A stretch of DNA of 64,000 bases from Acidobacteriota bacterium (GTDB taxonomy: Bacteria > Acidobacteriota > Blastocatellia > Pyrinomonadales > Pyrinomonadaceae): positions 39,074 through 103,073 of the forward strand of contig JAFAVK010000035.1 of NCBI GenBank assembly GCA_019242475.1, written 5' to 3'. The notes beneath the pieces were generated by a model. The model did no database searches and was not told where the DNA came from. It saw nothing but the letters and a program-made list of their open reading frames with translations. Position numbers and translations under genes: made by a program. Of the stretch, positions 24,957 to 34,337 are shown piece by piece. How positions within the stretch are numbered: the first letter of the stretch is position 1; every line of letters starts with the position of its first letter.

Positions 24957-25013
24957 GTGATGAGTGATGAGTGATGAATTGACGACAGTTCTTAATTCAT
25001 CACTCGTCACTCC
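24957..25013. repeat. Intergenic dyad, GATGAGT word type
   Basis: GTGATGAGTGATGAGTGATG and AATT (24957-24980) pair with AATTCATCACTCGTCACT (24994-25011). It separates the phospholipase-D-like gene from the zinc metallopeptidase gene, which run in the same direction. Confidence 0.8.
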
Positions 25014-25036
25014 AAAACTGAGGGGAGCTGACACAC

Positions 25037-25894
25037 ATGAAACTAGGTGGCCTGCGCGAGAGCGGGAACGTGGAAGACCGGCGGGGGATAGGCGGCGGGA
25101 CGATGGCCGTCGGGGGCGGGTGCGGGACGCTGATCATCGTCATCCTCGCGCTGGTCTTCGGCGTTGACCCGAGCCAGTTGTTGAACGGCGGGGGCGGCGC
25201 CGGCCCGGCCCAAGGCCCCGCGCCGGCCCAGCGCACCGGGCCGCAGAAGACTGACGAGCAGACGCAGTTCGTCAGGAAAATCCTCGGCACGACCGAGGAC
25301 GTGTGGAGCGACTACTTCCGGCGCAACGGGAGCCAGTACCGCAAGCCGACGCTCGTGCTCTTCAACGGGCGGACGGACACGGCTTGCGGGCGCGCGGGCG
25401 CCGCGGTCGGCCCCTTCTACTGCCCGGGCGACGAGAAGGTCTACATCGACCTCTCCTTCTACGACGAGCTGCAAACGCGCTTCCGCGCGCCGGGCGACTT
25501 CGCGCAGGCTTACGTCATCGCGCACGAGGTCGGCCACCACGTCCAGAAGCTGCTCGGCACGTCCGACAAGGTGACACAGCTCCAGCAGCGGGCGCGCAGC
25601 GAGGCGCAGTCCAACGACCTCTCCGTCCGGCTCGAATTGCAGGCCGACTGCTACGCGGGCGTCTGGGGCTTCTACGCCAAGCAGCGCGACATCCTCGACC
25701 CCGGCGACCTGGAGGAGGCGCTCAACGCCGCCTCGGCCATCGGCGACGACCGCCTCCAGAAAGAGGCGCAAGGCTACGCCGTCCCCGACTCCTTCACCCA
25801 CGGCACCTCCGAGCAGCGCGTGCGCTGGTTCCGCGCCGGCTTCGACGGCGGCGACATGCGCCGCTGCGACACCTTCAGCACGAGAGCGCTTTAG
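25037..25894 (+). CDS. YpfJ-family putative neutral zinc metallopeptidase
   Basis: A 285-residue membrane-anchored metallopeptidase-like protein of the YpfJ family. Near residue 25-45 there is one hydrophobic helix ([19 protein letters not shown]), then a Gly/Ala/Pro linker and the domain proper. The HEVGHH zinc motif is at about 163-168 ([17 protein letters not shown]), with the third ligand probably in [12 protein letters not shown]. The N-terminal [17 protein letters not shown] pattern is typical. The family is widespread, but substrates are not established. The ATG follows a GAGGGGAG ribosome site. Confidence 0.9.
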   Translation: MKLGGLRESGNVEDRRGIGGGTMAVGGGCGTLIIVILALVFGVDPSQLLNGGGGAGPAQGPAPAQRTGPQKTDEQTQFVRKILGTTEDVWSDYFRRNGSQYRKPTLVLFNGRTDTACGRAGAAVGPFYCPGDEKVYIDLSFYDELQTRFRAPGDFAQAYVIAHEVGHHVQKLLGTSDKVTQLQQRARSEAQSNDLSVRLELQADCYAGVWGFYAKQRDILDPGDLEEALNAASAIGDDRLQKEAQGYAVPDSFTHGTSEQRVRWFRAGFDGGDMRRCDTFSTRAL

Positions 25895-25897
25895 GGA

Positions 25898-25972
25898 AAT
25901 GATGAATGATGAGTGATGAATGATGAATGAAAGGCACGCTGTCTTCATTCATCACTCATCATTCATCATTTA
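25898..25972. repeat. Intergenic dyad, GATGAAT word type
   Basis: AATGATGAATGATGAGTGAT followed by GAATGATGAATGA (about 25898-25930) pairs with TTCATTCATCACTCATCATT plus CATCATTT (25945-25972). The loop segment GAAAGGCACGCTG is almost identical to that of the element at 62205-62292. The stop codon of the TauE gene is inside the right arm. Confidence 0.88.
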
Positions 25973-26730
25973 ATGAAGAGTGAGATGCTCATCACCAGAC
26001 CGATGATGATGACGGCGAGGCGGACGAAGCGGCGGCCGAGGCGGTAGGCGAGGCGCGCGCCGGAGTAGCCGCCCGCGACGGCGGCGAACGTCATCACCAG
26101 CACGTCCGTCCAGTAGACCCTCCCCGCCGCGATGAAGTAGACGGCGGCCACGCCGTTGATGCAGATAGCGAGCAGGTTCTTCAACGCGTTCATCCGGTGG
26201 ATGTCCGTGAAGCCCAGAAGCCCCAGCGCCGCCAGCATCAGGATGCCGATGCCTGCCCCGAAGTAGCCGCCGTAGACGCCGACGCAGAACTGGAAGACGA
26301 GCGCCCCGGCCCACCACGCGCGCGTCGGCGTGTGCCCTTCTTCGCGGCCGCCGCGCAGCCGGCGCGAGATCGGCTCCTGCGCCGCGAGCAGCAGCGTCGC
26401 GAACAGGATGAGGAAGGGGACGAGCCGCCCGAACGTCTCCGAAGGCGTGCGCAGAAGCAGCACCGCCCCGAGCACGCCGCCCACGAGCGACGGCACGGCG
26501 AAGAGCATGAAGGCGCGCCCCCCCCCCTTCAGCTCGCGCCGGAAGCCGAAGAGTCCCGCCAGCGACGCCGGCCAGAGCGCGACCGTGCTCGTCGCGTTCG
26601 CGAGCACCGCGTCGCGCCCCACCCACAGCAGCGCCGGGAAAGAGACGAGCGTCCCCCCGCCCGCAATCGAGTTGATCATCCCCGCCGCGAACGCCGCCGC
26701 CGCGACCACCACTTCCTGCCAGAGGTTCAC
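25966..26730 (-). CDS. TauE/SafE-family sulfite or anion exporter
   Basis: A 254-residue membrane protein of the TauE/SafE family with about seven to eight hydrophobic segments. The first contains the family signature GMINSIAGGGTLVSFPALL and the central one CVGVYGGYFGAGIGILMLAA, the duplicated glycine-rich motif. Family members export sulfite, sulfoacetate or similar anions, but no sulfur gene is nearby to define the substrate. The GTG at 26730 gives the normal N-terminus; longer readings translate the GGCAAAA repeat and should be avoided. The TGA stop is supplied by the neighbouring dyad. Confidence 0.88.
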   Translation of the reverse strand: MNLWQEVVVAAAAFAAGMINSIAGGGTLVSFPALLWVGRDAVLANATSTVALWPASLAGLFGFRRELKGGGRAFMLFAVPSLVGGVLGAVLLLRTPSETFGRLVPFLILFATLLLAAQEPISRRLRGGREEGHTPTRAWWAGALVFQFCVGVYGGYFGAGIGILMLAALGLLGFTDIHRMNALKNLLAICINGVAAVYFIAAGRVYWTDVLVMTFAAVAGGYSGARLAYRLGRRFVRLAVIIIGLVMSISLFIK

Positions 26731-26753
26731 GCGCCCGAGACTAACACAGCCAG

Positions 26754-26869
26754 AAAGGCAAAAGGCAAAGGGCAAAGGGCAAAAGGAAGAATTGGGGACA
26801 CGCTCGGCGCGAAGAGCTTCCTTCTTAAATTTTTGCCTTTGGATTTTTGCCTTTTGCCTTTTGCCTTCC
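26754..26869. repeat. Intergenic dyad, GGCAAAAGGCAAA word type
   Basis: AAAGGCAAAAGGCAAAGGGC and AAAGGGCAAAAGGAAGAA (26754-26791) pair with TTCTTAAATTTTTGCCTTTG onward to GCCTTTTGCCTTCC (26822-26869). It lies in the divergent region between the TauE gene and a TonB receptor gene, so it is not a terminator of either. Confidence 0.8.
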
Positions 26870-26894
26870 CGAAGGGCAGCTTTATCATCGAGGC

Positions 26895-29198
26895 GTGACG
26901 ACAAAGTTATTCTTCGTCTGCTTCATCTTCTTTGCCCTGCCCGGCGCCGCGCGCGCGCAGGAGGCGCCGGGAGCGCTGCGCGGGGTCGTCGTCGATGAGA
27001 ACGGCGCGCCGGTGGCGGGCGCGATGGTCATGCTGCGCGTGCGCAGGGCGGTTAACATGAACGGGGTGGTGGTCGGCCCCGACGGGCGCTTCGAACTCGC
27101 GGCACCGGGCGCCTACCCCTTTACGCTGATTGTCACGGCCGGGGGCTTCGGGCGCTTTGAGCGCGTGTGGAAGGAGGGCGAGTGGGACGGGGGCGAGGTG
27201 CGCGTGGTGCTCGCGCCCGCGTCGCTCGCGGAGCGCGTGACGGTGACGGCCGCGCGCACCGAGACGCGTCTGGCCGAGACGGCCGCGAGCGTCGTCGTGC
27301 TCGGGCGCGAGGAGCTTGAGAGCGCCGCCGCTTTGACTTCGGACGACGTGCTGCGGCAGGTGCCGGGCTTCCAGCTCTTCCGGCGCACCTCGGGCCGCGT
27401 GGCAAACCCGACGGCGCAGGGCGTCTCGCTGCGCGGCGTCGGCGCGAGCGGGGCGAGCCGCGCCGTGGTGCTCTACGACGGCGTGCCTCTGAACGACCCG
27501 TTCGGCGGGTGGGTCTACTGGGGGCGCGTGCCGAACGAGGGGCTGGAACGCGTCGAGGTGCTGCGCGGCGCCTCCTCCTCGCTCTACGGCAGCGGCGCGC
27601 TGGGCGGCGTCGTGCAGTTCGTCCCGCGTAAAACCGAAGCGACGCAGCTCCGCTTCGAGACCTCCTACGGCACGCAGCGCACGCCCGACGCCTCCCTCTA
27701 CGCGAGCACGCTGCAAAGGGGATGGGAACTCTCGCTCTCGGCGCAGACGTTCAGCACCGGCGGCTACGTCCTCGTTGACGAGCGCGAGCGGGGCCGCGTG
27801 GACACGCCCGCCGCGTCGCGCAACGCGTACGGCGAGCTGTACGTCGGGCGCGAGTTGACCAAAGGTCTCCGCGTCTTCGCGCGCCCCTCTTACTACGGCG
27901 AGTCGCGGCGCAACGGCACGCCGTTACAGTTCAACCGCACGCACGTCAGGCAGCTCGCCGCGGGCGCGACGTGGGAGGCGGCGCGCGCCGGCCTCTTCGA
28001 GCTGCGCGCAAACGCCTCGACGCAGGTCTTCGACCAGAGCTTCACCTCCGTCTCGGCCGACCGCGCGAGCGAGTCGCTGACGCGGCTCCAGCGCGTGCCG
28101 GCGCAAGGGTCGGGGCTCTCCCTTCAGTGGGCGAAGTCTGTGGGCACACGCCAGGCGCTCGTCACGGGCTTCGAGACGCAGGAGGCGCGGGGCGCGAGCG
28201 ACGAGCTGGTCTACGTCGCTGGCCGCCCCTCTTCTCTGGTCGGCGCGGGCGGGCGCGCGCGCACGGAGGGCTTCTACGCGCGCGACGCTTTGAGGTTGAC
28301 GGGCAGGCTCGTCGTCACGCCCGGCGTGCGCTTCGACCGCTGGCGCAACTACCGCGCGCAGCAGACGACGCGCGCGCTCACGGGCGCGCGCGCCGTCTCG
28401 ACCGTCGCCTTTGCCGAGCGCGACGAGACGGCCTTCAGCCCGCAGCTCTCGGCCGTCTTCAAAGTGTCCGACACGCTCTCCGTCAACGCGACCTTCGCGC
28501 GCGCCTTCCGCGCGCCGACCTTGAACGAGCTGTACCGCTCATTCCGCGTCGGCAACGTCGTCACGCTCGCCGACGAGAACCTCCGGGCCGAGCGCCTGAC
28601 GAGCGGCGAGGGCGGGCTCCTCTTCAACTCGACGCGACGCGGGACGGCGGCGCGCGCCAACTTCTTCTGGATGGACGTGACGCGCCCCGTCGCCAACGTG
28701 ACGCTCTCGGTCACGCCGGCCCTCATCACACGCCGCCGCGCGAACCTCGGCCGCACGCGCTCGCGCGGCTTCGAGGCGGAGTTCGAGCAGCGCCTCGCGC
28801 GCGGCTGGACGGCCTCCGCCGGCTACCTCTTCGTTGACCCGCGCGTCGAGAGCTTCCCGGCCGACGTTACTCTCGAAGGCAATCTTCTGCCGCAGGTCGC
28901 GCGCCAGCAGCTCAGCTTCCAACTGCGCTACGCGGGGCGCGGGCGCACGACCTTCGCCGTGCAGGGCCGCGCCTCGTCCGCGCAGTTCGACGACGACCAG
29001 AACCTTCTGCGGCTCGGCGGCTACTTCACGCTCGACGCCTTCGCCTCGCGCCGCCTCGGCCGCGGCGTGGAGGTCTTCGCCGCGGGGGAGAACCTCACCG
29101 GCCAGCGCGCCGAAGTGGGCCGCACGCCCGTCCTCACCGTCGGCCCGCCCGCCTTCGCGCGCGTCGGCGTGAGGCTCCGTCTGGGCAAAGGCCGGTAA
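26895..29198 (+). CDS. TonB-dependent outer-membrane receptor
   Basis: A 767-residue outer-membrane receptor. A signal peptide (TTKLFFVCFIFFALPGAARA) is followed by a carboxypeptidase-regulatory-like beta domain at about 30-115 (LRGVVVDENGAPVAGAMVML). The plug domain comes next (SDDVLRQVPGFQLFRR, GVSLRGVGASGASRAVVLYD, VEVLRGASSSLYGSGALGG), then a ~22-strand barrel ending in an aromatic/basic terminus. It imports siderophores, cobalamin or glycans with TonB energy; the plug resembles those of BtuB/FepA-type receptors, but the ligand is unknown. The GTG at 26895 is chosen because it begins the signal peptide. Confidence 0.9.
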   Translation: MTTKLFFVCFIFFALPGAARAQEAPGALRGVVVDENGAPVAGAMVMLRVRRAVNMNGVVVGPDGRFELAAPGAYPFTLIVTAGGFGRFERVWKEGEWDGGEVRVVLAPASLAERVTVTAARTETRLAETAASVVVLGREELESAAALTSDDVLRQVPGFQLFRRTSGRVANPTAQGVSLRGVGASGASRAVVLYDGVPLNDPFGGWVYWGRVPNEGLERVEVLRGASSSLYGSGALGGVVQFVPRKTEATQLRFETSYGTQRTPDASLYASTLQRGWELSLSAQTFSTGGYVLVDERERGRVDTPAASRNAYGELYVGRELTKGLRVFARPSYYGESRRNGTPLQFNRTHVRQLAAGATWEAARAGLFELRANASTQVFDQSFTSVSADRASESLTRLQRVPAQGSGLSLQWAKSVGTRQALVTGFETQEARGASDELVYVAGRPSSLVGAGGRARTEGFYARDALRLTGRLVVTPGVRFDRWRNYRAQQTTRALTGARAVSTVAFAERDETAFSPQLSAVFKVSDTLSVNATFARAFRAPTLNELYRSFRVGNVVTLADENLRAERLTSGEGGLLFNSTRRGTAARANFFWMDVTRPVANVTLSVTPALITRRRANLGRTRSRGFEAEFEQRLARGWTASAGYLFVDPRVESFPADVTLEGNLLPQVARQQLSFQLRYAGRGRTTFAVQGRASSAQFDDDQNLLRLGGYFTLDAFASRRLGRGVEVFAAGENLTGQRAEVGRTPVLTVGPPAFARVGVRLRLGKGR

Positions 29199-29238
29199 AT
29201 ACGCGGGTTTTTATGCTAATTGCACACGCGAAAGGAGT

Positions 29239-29490
29239 AATGTGACGCGCCACAACGCTGATGTGACGCGTCGCATTGGCGTTGTGACGCATGACAACGC
29301 TAATGTGACGCGCCACATTAACGATGTCATGCGTCGCATTAGCGTTGTCATGCGTCGCATTAACGATGTCACGTCTCACATTAACGTTGTCATGCGTCGC
29401 ATTAACGATGTGATGCGTCACACTGGCGATGTTGCGCGCCGCATCGCTAATGTCGCGGGTGACATTGGCGATGTCACCCGCGACAGGAAC
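29239..29490. repeat. 21-bp tandem repeat array, 12 units
   Basis: Twelve contiguous 21-bp units fill 29239-29490, with the consensus GATGTSATGCGTCGCATTAAC. Many units contain a small inverted repeat (AATGTG...CACATT). Because 21 is a multiple of three, the array is open on both strands: the plus frame from a GTG at 29242 reads as heptads like NDVMRRI through to 29589 (115 residues, overlapping the asd 3' end). GAAAGGAG lies just before the GTG, so expression as a small repeat protein is possible but unproven. It fills most of the 353-bp gap between the TonB receptor and asd. Confidence 0.9.
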
Positions 29491-29551
29491 GTTTACGCGG
29501 GTGGCGGGGCGGGATTCGTCGAAGTGTGGGCCGCTTACTGTCCGGCGTCCT

Positions 29552-30604
29552 TCAGAGTCTCCCGGTCGCGACGAGCAGTTCGGCGTTAAGGATGGCCGCG
29601 CCGGCGGCGCCGCGGACGGTGTTGTGGCTGAGGGCGACGAAGCGGTAGTCGAGCACCTTGTCGGGGAGGATGCGGCCGACGGTGACGCTCATCCCGCGGC
29701 CGGCGTCGCGGTCGAGGCGTGGCTGCGGGCGGTCGGGCTCGTCGCGCACGACGATGGGGCGCGCGGGCGCGGTGTGCAGGCGCAGCTCCTGCGGCAGAGA
29801 GGTGAAGGAGGCGAAGGCTTCGCGCACCTCTTCGACGGAAGCCTCCCGCGCGAGCTTGACGCGCACGGCGGCCATGTGGCCGTCGCTGACGTTGACGCGG
29901 TGCACCTGCGCGCTGACCTTGAACGGCGCGTCCTGCACACGGCCGTCCTCGAAGCGCCCGAGAATCTTGAGCGTCTCGCTCTCAATCTTCTCCTCCTCGC
30001 TGCCGATGTAGGGGATGACGTTGTCCACCGCGTCGAGCGAGGCCACGCCGGGGTAGCCCGCGCCCGAGAGCGCCTGCAAGGTCGTCGCGACACAGGATTC
30101 GATGCCGAAGCGCGCGTGCAGGGGCGCGAGCGCGAGCACGAGCATGATGGTCGAGCAGTTCGGGTTTGTGACGATCATCCCGCGGTCGAGGCCGCGCGCG
30201 GACTTCTGCGTGTCGAGCTGCGCGAGGTGTTCGTGGTTGACCTCGGGGATGAGCAGCGGCACGTCCTCGTCCATCCTGAGCGCCGAGGAGTTGCTGATGA
30301 CGGCGTAGCCCGCGCGCGCGAAAGACTCCTCGGTCTCGCGCGCGATGTCGCCGGGCAGGCTGGAGAAGACGATCTCGCAGTCGAGCGGCGGCTCGGGCGC
30401 CTCGACCTTCAGGCCGCGCACGGCCTCGGGCATCTCGCCCGGCAGGCGCCACGCGCACGCCTCGCTGTACGCCTTGCCCTTCGAGCGGTCGGAGGCCGCC
30501 AGCGCGGCCACCTCGAACTGCGGATGCCCTTCCAACAACTGTATGAAGCGCTGACCCACCGTGCCCGTCGCGCCCAGGATGCCGACCCGATACTTTCTAC
30601 TCAT
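29552..30604 (-). CDS. asd: Aspartate-semialdehyde dehydrogenase
   Basis: Reduces aspartyl phosphate to aspartate semialdehyde for lysine, threonine and methionine. The protein is 350 residues: the NADP-binding loop GILGATGTVGQRFIQLL is at the N-terminus, the catalytic cysteine is in VTNPNCSTIMLVL, and the His in VHRVNVSDGHMAAV lies near the substrate site. The TGTVGQ form and length fit the archaeal/fungal-type branch rather than the E. coli type. The ATG at 30604 has GGAGG about 5 bases upstream. It is the last gene of the lysine operon, separated from the aminotransferase gene by a dyad. Confidence 0.95.
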   Translation of the reverse strand: MSRKYRVGILGATGTVGQRFIQLLEGHPQFEVAALAASDRSKGKAYSEACAWRLPGEMPEAVRGLKVEAPEPPLDCEIVFSSLPGDIARETEESFARAGYAVISNSSALRMDEDVPLLIPEVNHEHLAQLDTQKSARGLDRGMIVTNPNCSTIMLVLALAPLHARFGIESCVATTLQALSGAGYPGVASLDAVDNVIPYIGSEEEKIESETLKILGRFEDGRVQDAPFKVSAQVHRVNVSDGHMAAVRVKLAREASVEEVREAFASFTSLPQELRLHTAPARPIVVRDEPDRPQPRLDRDAGRGMSVTVGRILPDKVLDYRFVALSHNTVRGAAGAAILNAELLVATGRL

Positions 30605-30620
30605 ATCGCCTCCAAAAAAA

Positions 30621-30680
30621 TGACGAGTGACGGGTGACAAGTTAAAACACTCGCCGCCGCTTGTCACTCGTCACTCGTAA
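30621..30680. repeat. Intra-operon dyad, GAGTGACGGGTGAC word type
   Basis: TGACGAGTGACGGGTGACAA (30621-30640) pairs with TTGTCACTCGTCACTCGT (30661-30678), with one mismatch. It lies between the aminotransferase and asd inside the lysine operon. Confidence 0.8.
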
Positions 30681-30684
30681 AACT

Positions 30685-31821
30685 TTACTGCTTGAGCGCG
30701 GCCTTCATCCTCTTCACGCCCTCCGTGAGCACGTCGAGGCCGGCGCAGAAGGAGACGCGGAGGTGGCCTTCGCCCTCCGCGCCGAAGGCGGCGCCGGGGA
30801 CGGTGATGACGCCGTGTTCGAGGAGGCGCTCGGCCACAGACATCGAGTCGCCGTGCGCCGAGACATCCACCATCGCGTAGAAGGCGCCTTCGGGCTCGAC
30901 GGCGCGCAAGTGTAGCTCGCTTGAGAGGAGGCCGAGCAGGTGGTCGCGCCTTTCGCGGAACGTCCGGCGCATCCCGCGGCGCGCCTCCGCGGCCTCGGCC
31001 GTCCACGCGGCGAGCCCCGCCTTCTGCGAGACGGTCGAGGCGCAGGTCGTCGTGTAGCCGTGCAGGACGAGCGCGCTCCTCACGACCTCGGCGTCGCCGC
31101 AGAGCCAGCCCAGCCGCCAGCCCGTCATGCTCATCGACTTCGACAGGCCGCCGATGACGAGCGCGCGCTCACGCCGAAACTCGGAGATTGAAGAAGGCCG
31201 CTCGGGGCCGAAGTACAGCTCCCTGTAAATCTCGTCGCTCACGACGTACGCGCCCGAGCCTTCGAGCGCCGCGCCCATCGCGGCGAGTTCCGCGCGCGCG
31301 AGCACGCGCCCCGTCGGGTTCGAGGGGCTGATGCAGACGACGACCTTCGTCTTCGGCGTGAGCGCGCGCTTGAAAGCCTCTGGGTCGAACGCGAAGTCAC
31401 GCGACGCGGGCATCCGGTAGAACTTCGGCACCCCGCCGGCCATCTTCACAATCGTCGGGTAGGCGACGAAGCCGGGGTCGGGGATGAGCACCTCGTCGCC
31501 CTCGTCCACGAGCGTGAGCAGCAAAAGATAGAGCGCCTCCTGCGAGCCGGCGGTGATGATGACCTGGTCGGGCGTGAGGTTGAGGTGCGGATAGTCGGAA
31601 ACAACGCGCTGGCGCAGGGCGGGCAGCCCCGCGTGCGTGGTGTACCCGTTCTGCTCCTCGACGACGACGCGCGCCGCCTCGCGCCGTATCACGTCCGGCG
31701 TCGGCAGGTCGGGCTCGCCCAGGCCGAGGTTGATACTCCCCGGCCGCGCGCGGTCGAAGACCTGCCGGATCATGCTCTTCTGTATGCCGCGCAAACGCCG
31801 CGCCGGCTCGAACTCGCTCAA
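30685..31821 (-). CDS. Class I aminotransferase, probable N-succinyl-diaminopimelate aminotransferase
   Basis: A 378-residue PLP enzyme of the aspartate-aminotransferase I family. Visible motifs are [15 protein letters not shown] at the N-terminus, [22 protein letters not shown] and the PLP lysine in [18 protein letters not shown]. Lying directly after dapD within the lysine operon, it is the natural candidate for the DapC step, making N-succinyl-LL-diaminopimelate; specificity cannot be read from sequence alone. The TTG at 31821 overlaps the dapD stop in TTGA and has GGAGG 10 bases upstream, showing translational coupling. Confidence 0.88.
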   Translation of the reverse strand: MSEFEPARRLRGIQKSMIRQVFDRARPGSINLGLGEPDLPTPDVIRREAARVVVEEQNGYTTHAGLPALRQRVVSDYPHLNLTPDQVIITAGSQEALYLLLLTLVDEGDEVLIPDPGFVAYPTIVKMAGGVPKFYRMPASRDFAFDPEAFKRALTPKTKVVVCISPSNPTGRVLARAELAAMGAALEGSGAYVVSDEIYRELYFGPERPSSISEFRRERALVIGGLSKSMSMTGWRLGWLCGDAEVVRSALVLHGYTTTCASTVSQKAGLAAWTAEAAEARRGMRRTFRERRDHLLGLLSSELHLRAVEPEGAFYAMVDVSAHGDSMSVAERLLEHGVITVPGAAFGAEGEGHLRVSFCAGLDVLTEGVKRMKAALKQ

Positions 31822-32648
31822 CGCAGGTAGTCCTCCAACTGCACCGCGCGGTCGGTCTTCTCGTCGCGGTACTTGACGATGACAGACGCGTAGAGCGAAA
31901 GATTCCACTCGCGGCCGCGCTCGGTCGTCACCGCCCGCGAGCCGGGCACGACGACCGCGCCCGCGGGAATCTCAAGCGGCCCCTCTTCCGTCCGCCGGTA
32001 GACCTCGCCGCGCACGAGGTCGTAAACCGGCGTCGCGCCCGTCAGGATCGTCCCCGGCGCGAGCACCGCGCCCGCGCGGACGATTGTCCCCTCGTAGACG
32101 CCGCAGTTGCCGCCGACCAGCACGTCGTCTTCGATCACGACCGGCACCGCGCCCACCGGCTCAAGGACGCCGCCGATCTGCGCCGCGGCCGAAAGGTGCA
32201 CGCGCTTGCCGACCTGCGCGCACGAGCCGACGAGCGCGTGGCTGTCGATCATCGTCCCCTCGTCCACGTACGCGCCCGCGTTGACGTACATCGGCGGCAT
32301 GCAGACGACCCCCGCGGCGAGGTACGCGCCGTCGCGCACGCTTGAGCCGCCGGGCACGATGCGCACGTTGTCCATGATGGTCGTCGGGCGGACGGGGTAG
32401 GTGTCCTTGTCGAAGAATCTTAAGCTCGCGTGCGCGCTCATGTCCGCGAGCGCGCCCATGCGGAAGCCGGCGAGGATGCCGCTCTTGACCCACGAGTTGA
32501 CGCGCCAGCGTCCGTCCTCGCCGCGCTCGGCGGCGCGCGCCTCGCCGCGGTTGAGCGCCTGCTTGAACGCCTCGAAGACCTCGCGGTCGGACGAGTCGAA
32601 CCCGCCGCCCTTCGCGTACAACTGCTCGACCTGCTCACGCAGCGACAT
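31818..32648 (-). CDS. dapD: Tetrahydrodipicolinate N-succinyltransferase
   Basis: Transfers succinyl from succinyl-CoA to tetrahydrodipicolinate, the step that defines the succinylase branch of lysine and peptidoglycan precursor synthesis. The protein is 276 residues: an N-terminal helical part ([20 protein letters not shown]) and then a left-handed beta-helix of hexapeptide repeats ([59 protein letters not shown]). Length and order match the trimeric E. coli-type enzyme. It overlaps dapA by 14 bp. Confidence 0.95.
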   Translation of the reverse strand: MSLREQVEQLYAKGGGFDSSDREVFEAFKQALNRGEARAAERGEDGRWRVNSWVKSGILAGFRMGALADMSAHASLRFFDKDTYPVRPTTIMDNVRIVPGGSSVRDGAYLAAGVVCMPPMYVNAGAYVDEGTMIDSHALVGSCAQVGKRVHLSAAAQIGGVLEPVGAVPVVIEDDVLVGGNCGVYEGTIVRAGAVLAPGTILTGATPVYDLVRGEVYRRTEEGPLEIPAGAVVVPGSRAVTTERGREWNLSLYASVIVKYRDEKTDRAVQLEDYLR

Positions 32649-33555
32649 GCGTTGACTCCCCCAGAAGTCCCAGCTCGTTCAGCACCTCGCGCACGCGCTC
32701 CCGCGTCTTCTCCGTCACGGGCACGAGCGGCAGGCGCAGGTTCTCTTCGACGAGCCCCATCAGAGCCATCGCGGCCTTCACGGGGCCGGGGCTCGACTCG
32801 ACGAAGTTCACGTCCATCAGGGGGAGCCAGCGGTAGTGCAGCGCGCGCGCCTCGTCCCAGCGCCCCGCGAGCGCCGCGTCAACCATCTTCGACAGAGGGC
32901 CGGGCGCCTCGTTCGACGCGACCGAGACGAGCCCGTCGCCGCCGAGCGCCAACATGGCGAACGTCATCGCGTCGTCGCCCGAAAGCACCAGGAAGCCCTC
33001 GGGCCGGCCGCGGATAATCTCCATGATCTGCGCGAGGTTCCCCGAAGCCTCTTTGACGGCGGCGACGTTCTCGACCTCACGCGCGAGCCGCAGCGTCGTC
33101 TCGGCCGAGATGTTCGAAGAGGTGCGGCCCGGCACGTTGTAGAGCACGACGGGCAGCGGCGCGACCGCCTCCGCCACCGCGCGGAAGTGCTGGTATAAAC
33201 CTTCCTGCGTCGGCTTGTTGTAATAGGGCGCGACGATGAGGACGGCGTCCGCCCCGGCCGCCTGCGCCGCCAGCGAGTTCTCGATAGCGTGCGCCGTCGA
33301 GTTGCTGCCCGCGCCCGCGACGACCCGCGCGCCGTGCTCACGCGCGACTTCGACGGTCGCGGTGATGACCCGGCGGTTCTCGTCCTCCGACATCGTCACG
33401 CTCTCGCCCGTCGTCCCGCACGGCACGAGCACGCGCACGCCGCCCTCGCACTGCCGCTTGACCAGCGCCCGCATCCTCTCGACGTCAACGCCCCCGTCAG
33501 ACCCGAACGGCGTGACCAGAGCGGTCGCGCACCCGCGCATCCATTCGACGTTCAT
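32635..33555 (-). CDS. dapA: 4-hydroxy-tetrahydrodipicolinate synthase
   Basis: Condenses pyruvate with aspartate semialdehyde. The 306-residue TIM-barrel protein shows the family motifs [14 protein letters not shown] near residue 45, the catalytic tyrosine in [12 protein letters not shown] near 137, and the Schiff-base lysine in [10 protein letters not shown] near 165. Its ATG overlaps the dapB stop by 4 bp (ATGA) and its 3' end overlaps dapD by 14 bp, so the genes are tightly coupled. The cytoplasmic enzyme is usually controlled by lysine feedback. Confidence 0.96.
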   Translation of the reverse strand: MNVEWMRGCATALVTPFGSDGGVDVERMRALVKRQCEGGVRVLVPCGTTGESVTMSEDENRRVITATVEVAREHGARVVAGAGSNSTAHAIENSLAAQAAGADAVLIVAPYYNKPTQEGLYQHFRAVAEAVAPLPVVLYNVPGRTSSNISAETTLRLAREVENVAAVKEASGNLAQIMEIIRGRPEGFLVLSGDDAMTFAMLALGGDGLVSVASNEAPGPLSKMVDAALAGRWDEARALHYRWLPLMDVNFVESSPGPVKAAMALMGLVEENLRLPLVPVTEKTRERVREVLNELGLLGESTHVAA

Positions 33556-34259
33556 GGCTTGTCACTTCCTTTAAGTATCTCTTCGAGCGTCTCGGAGAAT
33601 TCGTAGACGCCGGTCTTGCCCTGTATCCAGCGGGCGGCGACGAGCGCCCCGGCGGCGAAGCCCTCGCGCGAGCGCGCCGTGTGCGTGAGCGTTACTTGAT
33701 CGGCCGCCGAGTCGAAGCCGACGCGGTGCGTGCCCGGGATGTAACCGGCGCGCGTCGAGGCGACGGGAATCTCCGAGCCGTACACTGCGGCGACGAGGTC
33801 GCGCAGCCTGAGCGCCGTGCCCGAGGGCGCGTCGCGCTTGCGCGAGTGGTGCGCCTCCTCGATGAAGGCGGCGTAGTCGAACCTTTGGAACAGCTCGGCC
33901 GCGCGCGCGACGACGCGGTAGAAGAGGTTGACGCCGACCGAGAAGTTCGCGCCGTAGATGAGCGCGCCGTTCCCACGCCCGATTACTTGCCGAACGTTTT
34001 CGAGTTGAGCGTGCCAGCCGGTCGTGCCTTCGACGAGCGGGACGCGGGCGAGGGCGCAGGCTTCGGCGTGGCGCGGGACGGCCTCGGCGACGGTGAAGTC
34101 GATGGCGGCGTCGTGGCCGCCGAGAATCTCGGCCAGCTCTTCGGCGTGCATCGACGCCTCGCGCGAGCCGAGCACGGTCGCCACCTCGTCGCCCGCCTCG
34201 CGCGCCAGGCGCTCGACGAGCCGCCCCATCGCGCCGTGACCGATTAAAGCCAGCCTCAT
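33552..34259 (-). CDS. dapB: 4-hydroxy-tetrahydrodipicolinate reductase
   Basis: Reduces the DapA product with NAD(P)H. The protein is 235 residues from the ATG giving MRLALIGHGAMGRLVERLA; the frame is open far upstream, but that region is dapE in another frame. The nucleotide loop GHGAMG is at the N-terminus, and the catalytic/substrate motif EEAHHSRKRDAPSGTALRL is near residue 130. It is shorter than the E. coli enzyme, as in several other phyla. A dyad lies in the 68 bp before it. Confidence 0.93.
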   Translation of the reverse strand: MRLALIGHGAMGRLVERLAREAGDEVATVLGSREASMHAEELAEILGGHDAAIDFTVAEAVPRHAEACALARVPLVEGTTGWHAQLENVRQVIGRGNGALIYGANFSVGVNLFYRVVARAAELFQRFDYAAFIEEAHHSRKRDAPSGTALRLRDLVAAVYGSEIPVASTRAGYIPGTHRVGFDSAADQVTLTHTARSREGFAAGALVAARWIQGKTGVYEFSETLEEILKGSDKP

Positions 34260-34261
34260 AG

Positions 34262-34337
34262 AATTTTCGATTTTTGATTTTTGATTTGCGATTCGAGAGC
34301 CGCGTTCTATAAATCGCAAATCTAAAATCAAAAATCC
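34262..34337. repeat. Intra-operon dyad, ATTTTTGATTT word type
   Basis: AATTTTCGATTTTTGATTTT and TGATTTGCGATT (34262-34293) pair with AAATCGCAAATCTAAAATCA plus AAAAATCC (34310-34337). It is AT-rich in a GC-rich operon. The dapE stop codon TGA is inside its arm, and the dapB start follows 3 bp after the other arm. Confidence 0.85.

Noticed and set aside
26731..26904. Extended start for the TauE-like gene
   Set aside because: The added residues translate the GGCAAAA dyad (KRQKAKIQRQKF), and the GTG at 26730 gives the standard family length.
29239..29490. CRISPR array
   Set aside because: The units are contiguous 21-mers with no unique spacers and there are no cas genes.
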